NCBI RefSeq assembly: GCF_000090795.2
Contig: NW_003546262.1
Location: 154,032-183,086 of the forward strand
Source of the DNA: Amphimedon queenslandica
Taxonomy: Eukaryota > Porifera > Demospongiae > Haplosclerida > Niphatidae
Reading direction: 5' to 3'
DNA length: 29,055 nt
The position numbers and the translations under genes are program-made. Shown one piece after another: positions 13,416 through 23,149 of the stretch. The number at the start of each line of letters is the position of its first letter. Positions within the stretch are counted from its first letter, which is position 1. Below the pieces are notes generated by a model that was not told the DNA's origin, ran no database searches, and was given only the letters and a program-made list of their open reading frames with translations.

Positions 13416-13497
13416 TTGCAAGTACCCTCTTGTTTCCTTACTTCTTTCCAATTCAATCCTACTATTTTTCCATTTTTAATGTTTTTTATTTACTTTA

Positions 13498-13792
13498 TTT
13501 TTTACTTATCTTATATGCAACTCTAGCTTTGCTTTTGACCATGTTACAATGCCTTATGTAGTAAGCTCTAGCATAGGACCTGTTTTTAGATATAAAAGTT
13601 TCCATTTCCTTTCTATCATATATCTTTGAGAACTTTTTTTTTGGATTTAGCTCCAGTTAAGTCACTTTTCCTTTTCCTACTTCCTTTTTTTACAACAAAC
13701 AGCACAACTACACTTAGCATTAACACAACAAATAAATACCATATTACCAAGTACATATATGCAGGAGGTACAAGTAAACTACTGCTTATCAT
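13498..13792 (-). pseudogene. N-terminus of Helitron A copy 1 with hydrophobic anchor segment
   Basis: Translation from the ATG at 13792-13790 gives MISSSLLVPPAYMYLV, a continuous hydrophobic stretch of about 24 residues (codons at 13762-13691), then KKGSRKRKSDLTGAKSKKK. The same layout is found in copy 2 (from 20699) despite substitutions, so this segment was probably translated. After the basic region, FISKNRSYARAYYIRHCN and KSKARVAYKI match copy 2. A stop follows the first basic block in this copy. The start was chosen because MISSS is shared by both copies and the sequence upstream is not conserved as protein. Confidence 0.6.
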
Positions 13793-14586
13793 TTCAAAAA
13801 TAACTGTATGGACTTATCTCAACAATATCCAATATCAGAAGTATAATGAAATACACTAAACTCTAGTGATCTGGCTTAGGTACAGGTGTCCAAAATTATG
13901 AAAACTGAGCAGCTGTAAAATTATTTTGCGCTCTGACGGCTCTGTAAGATTATATTTCACTCTATGATAAATGAAGCGTAATTTGTTATAGTTATTTCAA
14001 AATAATTTACCTATTAGCTCTTAAAAGAACTGGTAATCACTTAGTCTGCGCACTGCTGAACACACAAGTATGCAGAGAATGAGAGAATAGAGCGAATATT
14101 CACCCAGTGCAGTCAGTCACTATGGCAACTCTGAGCATGCGCATTAAGTTTCAAAATGGCAACTAATTTTAAGGAGCGGTGATATCACGCCCAAATAACT
14201 AGTTTATAATCTAATATGCATCACAATATGGAAAGCACCTTTGTAGTCCTTGACTCACGCTCCAAGGAATGATGTGAAAGTCAACTTGAGCTGTTCTCTA
14301 GTTTAAAAGATTATCCGGTGCATAGAAGCAGATGAAAGAAGAAGAAAAAGTCTGAAGAATTTTGTAGAAATTTGAATTTGGGCCTATTATACAGAAATCT
14401 TTCCGCTACACTACAGTCCACTTTAAAGGTACCAGGAGAATCGCTCAGTGAAGGAGAGCTCATCTAAGCCATTTATAAAGCTGTACAAGGTAAGATAGAA
14501 GAGTCATAATCATTTGAAAATTATAATTTTGGTCACCATCTTAAAAAATCAACCTCAACCCTACATATAGGCTACCGCCTATATAA
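13793..14586 (-). promoter_or_regulatory. 5' leader of Helitron copy 1 with conserved promoter-like block
   Basis: This non-coding leader of about 0.8 kb aligns with 20700-21465 in copy 2 and partly with 12501-12955. A conserved block at 14111-14160 contains TATGGCAACT (resembling half an X-box) and the palindrome ATGCGCAT within GCATGCGC (NRF-1-like), 319 bp or more before the ATG. Conservation of this block in both copies, with divergence around it, makes it the best promoter candidate. The terminal 30 bp contain the 5' hairpin. Confidence 0.4.
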
Positions 14587-15660
14587 TACAAATTCTTAGA
14601 CGGCATAAATCAAGATGTAACCCTTTCTATGTCACAAGGTACATCAATATGATCAAATTTATTGATATACGTGTAGCATAAATACCCATTACTGTACCAA
14701 TGGCACCATTAACTAATCCTACAGTCACATCAATATCACGTCTTAGCATTACTCTACAGCCTACAGCTAAAGACAATACAGTTTCTAAACCAGCTGTTTT
14801 GCTTTGTTGATCCTTCAGTTTCTCTAATTTTTTTTCTTGTTTTTTGTCAAATTTTGCTGTACTGCCACTTTCATCAACAACATAAACACACACCAATTCT
14901 ATTTTCTCAGTTTCTAGACCTAACATTAATTCATCGATTTCTTGGCAAGCGTTTACCTTAAAAATAGGCAAATTGGAGGATTTGTTCCTTCACTTTGCAA
15001 TTCCTTATATTTTTCATGTATTGAAAACTTAAATACGCGACTCCTAAGCGTATCAATAGTTTCATCAGTCAGACAGCCATGCCTAACAGAATCAAGCATC
15101 TTAAAGAAAGTTTCGTCACCTTTTTGTCGCTCATTGATTGTTAGTTCATCATATTCTACTGTTTGTTTCCATATGTTAACTCCATTTGCTGCTCCAAGTC
15201 TAGTTTTTACTAGTTTGTTGCTAATTTTTTTTAATACTGGCCTACCATTAACTGGTGGCAGTAAGAGGTCACCTACAAATAAAATATTTTTAGATCCAAA
15301 CCATTCATCAGTTCCAAATATATCTTCTAAGCGCATGTGTATGTATGCTAGATTTAGATTGGATACCATTGATACCTTGTCTACTATTATAATTTTTAAA
15401 TTTTTAAATGTTATTTTTATTCTTTTCTTAGCTTCTTTATTCAAAGCCCAATATCCAGCTGTCTTTCCCTCATGCTCTATTGGCAGCTGAAATAATCTAT
15501 GTATTGTTAGCCCGCCTACATTAAATGCGGCTATACCTGTTGGTGCTACTATAGCACACATAATTTCACCACTTTTTGGATGTCATATGTCATCCACTAG
15601 GCATTTTATTGCCTCTATCAAAAACGATTTACCAGTTCCACCTACACCACTAATAAACAT
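14587..15660 (-). pseudogene. PIF1-type helicase domain of Helitron copy 2 (3'-truncated)
   Basis: Minus-strand motifs in order are GVGGTGKS (15648-15625, Walker A), APTGIAAFNVGGLTIH, IIVDKVSMV, GDLLLPPVNGRP, then GLVNGAIGTVMGIYATRI near 14700. Walker B has Lys (AAG, + strand CTT at 15376-15378) where copy 1 has the expected Glu (GAG), and one residue is missing from the GDLLHLPPV motif. These changes should abolish ATP hydrolysis. The coding region is cut at 14587, before the KCQGLSLD and ALSRVRTL motifs. Frames overlap near 14960, where one base is lost. Confidence 0.83.
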
Positions 15661-16485
15661 CCTTAGCGGTTGATACTATCTAATCTAAGTAGTCTTGAAG
15701 ACTCATTCTCTAATAAGTCTTCACGTTCTTTTTGACTTATAAGATGACTCTTAATTTTATCAAACTTTCTTTTTTGATCTACATTAAGCATTGTCTCTCT
15801 TTGCTCTAATGTTAAATTAGGTATATTTATATGCATGTCAGCAATATCAGCTACTACTTTCATTATTTCACCCAGCAATTGAGGCTCATCATCTTGTTAT
15901 CAGGAAGTTCTTCAGTAAAACCGGCTTTATTTCTTGCATCGACTATTTTCTTCCAATTACGTTCAGCTTCTAATAATTTCTGTAGTTTGTTGAAATGATT
16001 TTCAATGCCACGTACAGATGCTTCTCTGTGACGCATAAAAGCTTCTTCCATTGTTTCTCCTTCCATTACGAGTGTGCTCTCATCTCTAAAAGTCACAGAT
16101 AAAAATATTAGCGAGTAATAAAAATCGTCTCCGCTTCTTGCATAGGTTTAAATTTCCTATGGTTTGGAAGGACTGGCTTTGATCAAAGTTTGTATTCTCT
16201 TTCTCCATTTTCTCCTATTTTATCAAATTTGTAATTAGCAACAAATTCATAAGGAGATACATCTTCCATGTTATTCGGTCTTGTTGGATAAAAGTCTTCA
16301 ATTATGCTAGGATTAAAGATGTCTTTCGAAGATCAATTCATTTTAGTTAAATATGAATAGTTTTTGATTTTTCTGCTCCTCTTATGAGGCAAGTACACAT
16401 TAACGTACAGTACGGTTACTGATTTCATGCATAAACTTTCACCAAGAAGAAGATTGCTACCTTCATGTAGTCCTACTTCTTTAGC
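15661..16485 (-). pseudogene. Rep-helicase linker of Helitron copy 2
   Basis: Frames at 16096-15863 and 15878-15663 encode [20 protein letters not shown] and [20 protein letters not shown]. Upstream, at about 16430-16140, homology to the VNVYLPHKRSRK and YEFVANYKF segments of copy 1 is visible with several indels. The region corresponds to the conserved stretch between Rep and the ATPase core of Helitron proteins, and the DQKRKFDKI block matches the start of the PIF1 domain. It keeps more residues than copy 1 here (for example [12 protein letters not shown]). Confidence 0.7.
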
Positions 16486-16829
16486 TCAAAGTAATTTTTG
16501 TCCGATTTTCCAAAGCCTACTGTATATGTTGTCACAGCTGCTGACTTTATCCCATAAGTCCTGTGCATGACTCTTTTCTGTTTTAGTGACATATCCAGTT
16601 ATATACTCTGTTAAGAAAAGACTCCCCTCTGCTATGCATTGCAAGTCCATATTTGCATGCCACAATTTCAGCAGTAAAGGATTATAGTCATTGACTCGAA
16701 CTTCTTTTTCATTTTGTTTGAGATAATATATTTTATTGCATGATTTCATGCTGTTTTCTACATCATTGATGCAAATACTATCTCGTACTGGTCTAGGAAA
16801 ATCAAATCGGCATCAAGATACATAGGTCT
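16486..16829 (-). pseudogene. Rep catalytic-tyrosine region of Helitron copy 2
   Basis: The 87-residue frame contains NMDLQCIAEGSLFLTEYITGYVTKTEK. The EYITGYVTK segment holds the two tyrosines expected as nucleophiles in a Y2-type HUH Rep, with the Gly codon intact at 16594-16596. It is therefore the better-preserved version of the motif broken in copy 1. The MITE at 16830 separates it from the HUH part of the same domain. Confidence 0.8.
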
Positions 16830-17173
16830 CAGGGGCGTATCTAGGAATTGGGGAAGGGGGTGCTAAGGGCGTGCGAAGCGCGCCGCGATTTTGGCCACAC
16901 CCACTTTTACGGCGGTAAAACGGCCTTTTCCTGCATTTTCGTCAATTACGGGTGGGGCCAAGATCATTTCAAGCATACTGCTATGTTACTGGTACTTCTG
17001 ATTGCTCCTTAATTAAAGCACTGGAAACTGCTGAAATCATGATCAGGGGGCTAGATAACTTTGTTAAGAGGCTTGGTAGTGATGCAAGAGTCCAGGACTT
17101 CAGTAATTTTTTCTGAGCCCAGCCCTGAGGGGGGTGCTCAAGCCCCCTCAGCCCCCCCCTAAATACGCCTCTG
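16830..17173 (+). mobile_element. MITE copy 2, inserted in the Rep gene of Helitron copy 2
   Basis: The 344-bp element runs from CAGGGGCGTATCTAGG to CCTAAATACGCCTCTG and is flanked by GGTCT at 16825-16829 and 17174-17178. The corresponding part of Helitron copy 1 (9117-9139) reads CATAGGTCTTGCCG uninterrupted, so the empty site is directly visible and the duplication is exactly 5 bp. It is the inverted counterpart of the element at 1201-1540. It is non-coding. Confidence 0.93.
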
Positions 17174-18610
17174 GGTCTTGCCGACTTTAATATTTCGCTT
17201 GCAGTATTTGCTGCACTTGTGCATTTGGTATTTTGTTACCAAAAAATTTAAATCAGGCGATGTATTACTATCTGGTATATGACAGGTAATCCTATCTTGT
17301 ATGAAAGAACAGACTTCTGGACGATCAATACCGACAGCAGGAGCATTTTCAATCCATAGGAGGATGTCATAATGAGGCGCTCCACGCATTTGATATTCTT
17401 TTTTAACATAATATTGTTCTACTTTGCATAGAACACCTCTCTGGAGAATGACTATGTTAAAAAAATCCTTAAATTTGTATGAAAATTGTCGCAATACTGA
17501 AACAGGGTCCTCAGTACATAATCTAGAAATACTATATGATTGTGGAGCATTATTTACTTTTCTTAAATATTGCGCTATATCAGCTGAATCGTATTCAGCA
17601 CAACTTAATGATAGGAAAATTGTTGGTGAGCCATACTCAGCAATCATTGCTTTGACTTCACCTTTCACACAGAACCAATATTGATTTGTGCCCCGTATTG
17701 GAGCCAACATGGTACTTAATTTGCCCTCAAATTCTTCATCTAACACATTTATTTTTTCTAATATTTCAGCAACAGTTTGACCAACGTTGCCCCTTGATAT
17801 TTTTAATAAATTATGTATGCCAGTTCTTAAGGCCTTGTTAGTTTTTAATCTGTAATAGTGCAGACAATATGAATGATTTCTATGAAATCGGGAATCTTTG
17901 TTTAAAAGTCTAGATTTTATGAATTCACTAAATGATAAAGTCTGTGCTTGATAGCTTTATCTGCGATGATGCTCTCCATATTGTCCAGTAGGAAATAAAG
18001 TAGGAAAGCATAACAAATCAAAACGCTCTTGCTTATTGTCTATAGGCGCTTCTTTTACATTTATTAGTTTATATTGACTGATATCAGAACCTGTTGCAAT
18101 TTTACTATCAAGATTTGTATTCGTATATGCCGAAAAACCTTTTAAATCTTGATCATTTGCTTTTTCAAGCATTTTACAAGTAGTATTGCTAACTACTTGT
18201 ATCACATTTTTAGACGATTCGTCAATTGAATCATCATCTACGTTTCTATAAAGCCAATTTATTTCTTTTAATTTTCTTAATGCTGCTTTCATTTTATTTA
18301 CATCAACTAAACTACACCAGACATTATTTGATTTAGTAGGTTGTCCATTGATAATAATATGAAGTTCTGGATTAGGCAAATGATTAGAATCTATAACAAT
18401 CTCATTTAAAGTTTCCATGGTTTTTTCTAATGGAAGGGGTAAATAAAACATTGCACCTTGAAAGGCCTTAAAAGAATTATATGTAGGCACTTTTAAGGTG
18501 TGTGTGCCTAGCATAGCACTTGTCTGAAAACACTTGGCCCTCTGTGTTAACTGGCAACTTAAAGGATCAAAATTTTTCAAGTTCTTTGGGTAGTGGCTCA
18601 CACTTTAACC
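17174..18610 (-). pseudogene. HUH Rep and N-terminal domain of Helitron copy 2
   Basis: Frames at 17746-17159 and 18601-17957 match the copy 1 Rep region. The upstream frame has PLSCQLTQRAKCFQTSAMLG and FPTLFPTGQYGEHHRR. The downstream frame has GAPHYDILLW, in which the second HUH histidine is Asp (+ strand GTC at 17366-17368, against GTG in copy 1), which should prevent metal binding. The 3' side is cut by the MITE at 17173. A small gap in frame lies between 17957 and 17746, where the copy 1 equivalent is open. Confidence 0.83.
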
Positions 18611-20040
18611 AATAGAGCACACAACGTGCTGGAACTTCATTTTTCCTAATAATAGGTTTACAATGATTACAAATATACATAACTTTATTTAATGATGTAG
18701 CATCATTCTCTCTAATGTAAACTAATAGGATATTCCAAACATCGCTATCTAAATTTTTAGCTTCAGTGACAGTTTTTTCTTAAAAGCCTCTCACAGCTAC
18801 AACATACATTCACAGCCTGATCAGACAAAGCTTTCTTAAATTCATCATTAGCATCTGAATACTAAAAGTAAAGTACAGTCTCTAAGTTTGGTATTCTAAA
18901 TGGGTCATCTTCTTTGCCATCATTTATAGCATAATACACATTATCAAATTCAGTCTCATCAGCTTCATTAATTTTTAAATTTATCAATTGTGCTATATCA
19001 CCATCAGCAAGGGAAGAATCAATAATATTTATTGTTAAATGGGCATTTCTGGCAACATAAAAGTGTTTCATAAGGCGTCTCAACAAAGGATAATGAACAG
19101 GTGCATTGCATAAAATATGCAGCATGCTTTTACAATCAGTATCATTACTACTACACACAATAGGATGGCCTATCCTTTCACAAACAATTTCTGAATATTT
19201 AAAATATTTTTCAACATTTTTTTCATCTTTATTAACATTTACCGTTACATTAGAATTATCACATAAATCATGTTCATGCACTTGACCTATTTCTTCAACA
19301 TGCAGGGATCTTGTCATATAATGCTTATTAGCACAATCATCACATGCATCTAAATGCTTCCTTAATTCTTTAATAGGTTCATCAAAATATCGTCTAACTT
19401 CAATAATAGAACTAATGTCACTTTCTAATAAAGGCTCGCACCTGTCTGTACAGTGCCATTTGAGGATAGGCTTTCTCTTATTAGTATACATTCTATTATT
19501 ATCAACATTATCATCTTCAAAGTCACTATCATCATTACATTCTTCTACTCTATCAATACATGATACATCAACAATCCCTGCTACACAACTGATGCCATTT
19601 GTATCAACAGGGATTGCAATTGCACTATCTAATTGGCTATTACAGATATCATTAGGATACAAATATGCTGATTCATAAAAATAAGGCTCACTATTCTTTG
19701 TGTGACATTGCTCACCAAAATCACTAAAGCTATTCAACTTCAAATTCCTATGATGCACGTATCAATATGCCTACTTTGTGGGATCTGTTTTTCAAAACTG
19801 ATTCTAACAATATACTTGATGCAGCATTACATTTACTGTCATATGATATGTTCTCAAAATCTACACCTTTCATACTTGATGGTAATAAATCAACTATTTC
19901 AGGGCTGTAATATAATGCTTCAATAATTTTAGTAAAATAATATTCCTTTGCTTCACTATTTGGTGCAGGTAATGAGTAATTAGAACGTAATCTATACAAT
20001 ATTTGACCATAATTACAATCATAATAATTTTTATTTAGAC
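18611..20040 (-). pseudogene. Cys/His-rich N-terminal region of Helitron copy 2
   Basis: One long frame (19758-18862) covers what copy 1 has in two. It contains KWHCTDRCEPLLESD, HLDACDDCANKHYM, and CKSMLHILCNAPVHYPLLRR, so the paired Cys/His arrangement is conserved apart from a Cys-to-His change in the third block. The preceding frame (19999-19748) contains NYSLPAPNSEAKEYYFTKII and is offset by a deletion near 19750. Further downstream on the minus strand, near 18640, the YICNHCKPIIRKNEVPA block is present. It probably binds DNA or metal. Confidence 0.7.
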
Positions 20041-20699
20041 GCTTATTCTTTTATTAAGTGCTATCTTTAATTTTTCCATTTCGTTATCAGAAAATTTATA
20101 TCTCAAAAACTTATCCTTTGTTGCACTTAATATTGCGTCTCTATTTTCATATTACCGTTTCATAGATTTTTGTCTTTGTGGGTCCGGATTTTGTTGATAA
20201 CGTTTTTTAAACAACATTTTTTTATTTAGGGCATTTTGGGAATACATTTTTTGTGAATACTCTAATGATTTTATAGTTTTCTTATCCTTGTTTTTGTTAT
20301 ACCAGTTTTTATATTTTTGCAACATATAACCTGGTTCAATGCATAAAACTGCTTGGAATAGGCCTTTGCAGAAGCAATCTTATACTTTTTATAGATTTTA
20401 TACGCAATTCTTGCTTTGCTTTTGACCCTGTTACATTGTCTTATATAGTATGCTCTGGAATTTGATCTATTCTTATCTATGAAATCTTCAATTTGCTTTC
20501 TATTAACATAATTCTTTGCATTTCTTTTCTTAATTTTATTCCCAGTTAAGTTGCTCTTCCTTTTTTTACTTCCTTTTTGTACAATGATCACAACCAAAGT
20601 CAATCCTAACATTGAAACCAGAAATAAGTACATGTACCACAATACTAAGTATGCAGGATGCACATTATTATCATCATAAACTCTGCTGCTACTTATCAT
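20041..20699 (-). pseudogene. N-terminus of Helitron A copy 2 with hydrophobic anchor segment
   Basis: From the ATG at 20699 the protein reads MISSSRVYDDNNVHPAYLV, a hydrophobic helix of about 25 residues (codons at 20657-20583), then QKGSKKRKSNLTGNKIKKR, QIEDFIDKNRSNSRAYYIRQ and KSKARIAYKIYKKYK. The frame also extends upstream to an ATG at 20747, but only MISSS is shared with copy 1. The layout is that of a type II signal anchor or other membrane segment followed by positive charges. One base missing near 20338 shifts the frame before the GYMLQKYKNWY block. The tail holds one KKRYQQNPDPQRQ repeat and further stops. Confidence 0.65.
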
Positions 20700-20990
20700 T
20701 GTATAACACTTATATCTCAGTATATTGTAGCAACAGGAAGAATACAACGCAGTACTTCAGAAGCAGCTGACTAAAAGAAGTTGAGTGGCTAATACTGAAC
20801 AGCTGTAATTTTAATTTTCACTCTAATTCACAAATGAATATTTAATTTTATAGTAACTCACCTATTAGCTCTTAAAAGAACCAGTGATCTCATAGTCTCA
20901 GCAGTGGGCACTCCTTGCAATTACGATCAGAGCAAAACTTCAGCAAAAACCAAGAGAAGATTAGAGCGAAAACGAAAATGTTAAACCACG

Positions 20991-21040
20991 CAGTTGTCTA
21001 TGGCAACTTTGCACATGCGCATTTAATTGCAAAATGGCAT
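20991..21040 (-). promoter_or_regulatory. Conserved promoter-like block in leader of Helitron copy 2
   Basis: CTATGGCAACT followed by GCACATGCGCATT matches the block at 14111-14160 in copy 1 (GCATGCGCATT core), and lies about 290 bp before the ATG. It resembles X-box and NRF-1-type sites. The rest of the leader, to 21465, includes a pyrimidine/purine-rich stretch and the 5' terminal hairpin region. Confidence 0.35.
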
Positions 21041-21465
21041 CTGAAACAGAAAGGGGTGTGATAGATCAAGCCCAAATAATTAGTTTTTAACCTTAAACTA
21101 AGTTAGATAATAAAAGCACTTGTCTTATCCTTGACCCAAGCCCAAAGGAATGGTGTAAAAGCCGTATTAAGCCGTTCTCTATTTTAAAAGATTTCCGTGT
21201 TGATGGAAGAAAGATGAAAGAAGAAAAATTCTGAAGAATTTTGCAGAAATTTGAATTTCGATCTATTGTCTAGAATTTCTCCCGTTACATCACAGGTCAC
21301 TTTAAAGGTACCAGGAGAATCGCTCAGCGAAGGAGAACTCAGTTAAGCCATTTATAAGGCTGTACAATGTAAGCTGAAAGGGTTATAAGCGTTTGAAAAT
21401 TGTAAATTTGGCCGCCATTTTGAAAAATCAACCTCAACCCTACATATATGCTACCGCCTATATAA

Positions 21466-22814
21466 TAGGCAGAGTTTGTCTTAATGTTTTTCTTTCTGGC
21501 TAAACAATTAGAAACTTTAAAATAATCCCTAAATTGCATAGGCAGAGTTTGTCTTAATGTTTCTCTTTCTGGCCAAATAATTAGACACTTTAAGTGAATA
21601 TATAGCATTTCAATGATATCAGAAAATATACGCAACACAGTAGATGAATGAATCCCAAACTTATATGCTAGTTCAATGCCAGAGCTACCAAGTCTCAACC
21701 TCATCAAAGTAAGCATTAATTGCTGAAATGATGTCAGTGATGTATGGCCAGTAGGTTGTGGCTTAACAAACACAAAGAACTTCAAAAGTGTATCCCAATC
21801 AGTGAGGGCAGTAAAAAAGCGAACCTTTTCATCCCTTTCATTAAAGTCGTCCTCACCATATGCATATGCTGTACAGTTGGTTTGCTTCTCACGTACCATG
21901 TTAATCTCTTTTTCTGCATAGTGTAGAAGTAATTTCTCATGTTATATTTGTAATGCTTCATGTTTCCTCTTCAAATCTTCAAAATCCTTTTTTAACTTCT
22001 CATAGTCTTTTTAAGGAAGATGTCATATGATTGGAGCTCAGTTGGCATGACACAGTGGCTACACTTTCAAATGGAGCTTCTAGTGAGGCCTAAAAGCAAT
22101 AAAATGATAACAGTAAAGTATATGATGCTAACAACCTTACTTCTGACAAAGAAAGTAGACCTTCACAAGCATCTAATCGCCTCCTCTTTTCTCTCATTTG
22201 ATTCCCTTCATATCTTCCTAATGATGAGGAATCAGGTTCTGGTGCCCCACCCATGTTAAGTGATGGTTCCCAGTCAGGATTTGTCTAATCATACAAAGAT
22301 GCTGGCTTGCCTGACAAAGTAAATAAAATAAAATATATCTAAGGTAGGCTATTATGTCTTATGGCCATGTTTACATAACTATGATTAATTATAGGTCTGA
22401 TAATTAGGGTCTCAAAGAGTTTTTTAAACAAAACAGCATATAAAATTAGAAGGAAAAAATGAATACTAAACTGGATAATGTACTTCTATAAATGAACACT
22501 AAAATTCAAATGAAAACGCAGCTGTAAAGTGGTGTGTAAACAAGTGTAAAGTGCTGTGTATACTCAACACTTAATATAACATAAACAAGACTATTAGTAC
22601 CGGTAACAAAATGTTTAGTACAAATTTGAGTAAACTTGGCAAACTTTAAGTCCACTCTATGGATCCTAGCCAGCCACAAAAGTCTTCTTTTTCTAGATAA
22701 CTCGCATGTTCTCTGGCCTTGATGCAAAATTTCAGCAGGAACTCGAAAGAAACTGACACCATTGTCTCGATCTGATCTCTTACTACAGCCAACTACAGCA
22801 CAAAAATTGACCAT
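21466..22814 (-). pseudogene. THAP-domain DDE transposase (ISL2EU/IS4EU-like), cut by Helitron copy 2
   Basis: Exon 1 (22814-22601) encodes a THAP finger: Cys5, Cys10, Trp47, Cys65 and His68. The first intron (22600-22311, GT..AG) rejoins as HFVTG/KPASLYD. Exon 2 (22310-22141) has a TAG at 22285-22287 and NPDWEPSLNMG. A 51-bp GT..AG intron (22140-22090) keeps frame into exon 3. A coiled coil (YEKLKKDFEDLKRKHEALQ) follows after a frameshift near 22015, with a TAA near 21940. Then comes the helix-turn-helix domain typical of these transposases (FQQLMLTLMRLRLGSSGIEL, KFGIHSSTVLRIF). The DDE catalytic domain is missing because the Helitron 5' end follows at 21465. The last 53 bp are a second, diverged copy of upstream coding sequence. 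Confidence 0.82.
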
Positions 22815-22823
22815 GTTGTTCTC

Positions 22824-22920
22824 CAATATGGCCGACAGGAAGTGACGCGTCACTCGTGACGTCACGTGCAATGGGTCTATAGTCATGCAAATGCAATCAT
22901 TAATGATCTGGGCGCGCAAC
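22824..22920 (-). promoter_or_regulatory. Promoter-like cluster upstream of the THAP transposase
   Basis: Within 100 bp upstream of the ATG at 22814 are an ETS site (ACAGGAAGTG, 22835-22844), a 12-bp palindrome GTGACGCGTCAC (22842-22853), a full CRE TGACGTCA (22857-22864) inside another 12-bp palindrome, an octamer ATGCAAAT (22885-22892) and a YY1-like AATATGGCC near 22825. The stretch is far richer in CpG than its surroundings. This combination is known from TATA-less animal promoters, so it probably drove the transposase gene. Function is inferred. Confidence 0.6.
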
Positions 22921-22987
22921 TATACTCATGAGTATTTGTCAAAGAGTTAAATCATCCATAAACAGCAAATGATTGATGCTAACCTTC

Positions 22988-22988
<1 letters not shown>

Positions 22989-23023
<35 letters not shown>

Positions 23024-23030
23024 CATTATT
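22989..23030. repeat. (ATT)n microsatellite
   Basis: About 13 ATT units with one CATT interruption lie between the transposase promoter and the retroelement fragment. Confidence 0.9.
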
Positions 23031-23149
23031 AAAACAAACAGGCAACAGGAACATCATCAATACACAATTAGAATTGGTAAAATTAAGTCAGTAGGAAACT
23101 AATAGGTTAATTAAGTTATTGTTATTTAGTAAAAGAATAGAAGTGGGTT

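Larger units (their letters stand above)
12501..13497 (+). mobile_element. Inverted non-autonomous relative of Helitron A inserted in copy 1
   Basis: From 12501 the plus strand reads TTATAAAGGCGGTAGCC and continues for about 450 bp as a clear homologue of the 5' leader of both Helitron copies (14586 and 21465 reading leftward), in the opposite orientation. It follows host sequence ending in A at 12500. Copy 2 lacks this insert, its uninterrupted equivalent being near 20360, and homology to copy 2 resumes at about 13498. The right part carries the palindrome and an assembly gap. No coding region is present, so it looks like a leader-derived non-autonomous element, or a rearranged fragment if the assembly is wrong. 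Confidence 0.6.
14587..21465 (-). mobile_element. Helitron/Helentron family A, copy 2, truncated at its 3' end
   Basis: This element has the same family, gene order and orientation as copy 1. Its 5' end at 21465 (minus strand TTATATAGGCGG) follows THAP-transposase sequence ending CTCTGCCTA. Its 3' portion, meaning the last helicase motifs and the OTU domain, is missing: homology to copy 1 stops at 14587, and the next base is the 5' terminus of copy 1. A MITE interrupts the Rep gene at 16830-17173. Many small indels separate the two copies, so both are old. Confidence 0.85.

Noticed and set aside
14942-15490. 182-residue plus-strand frame
   Set aside because: It is an antisense shadow of the copy 2 helicase, with no domain pattern of its own.
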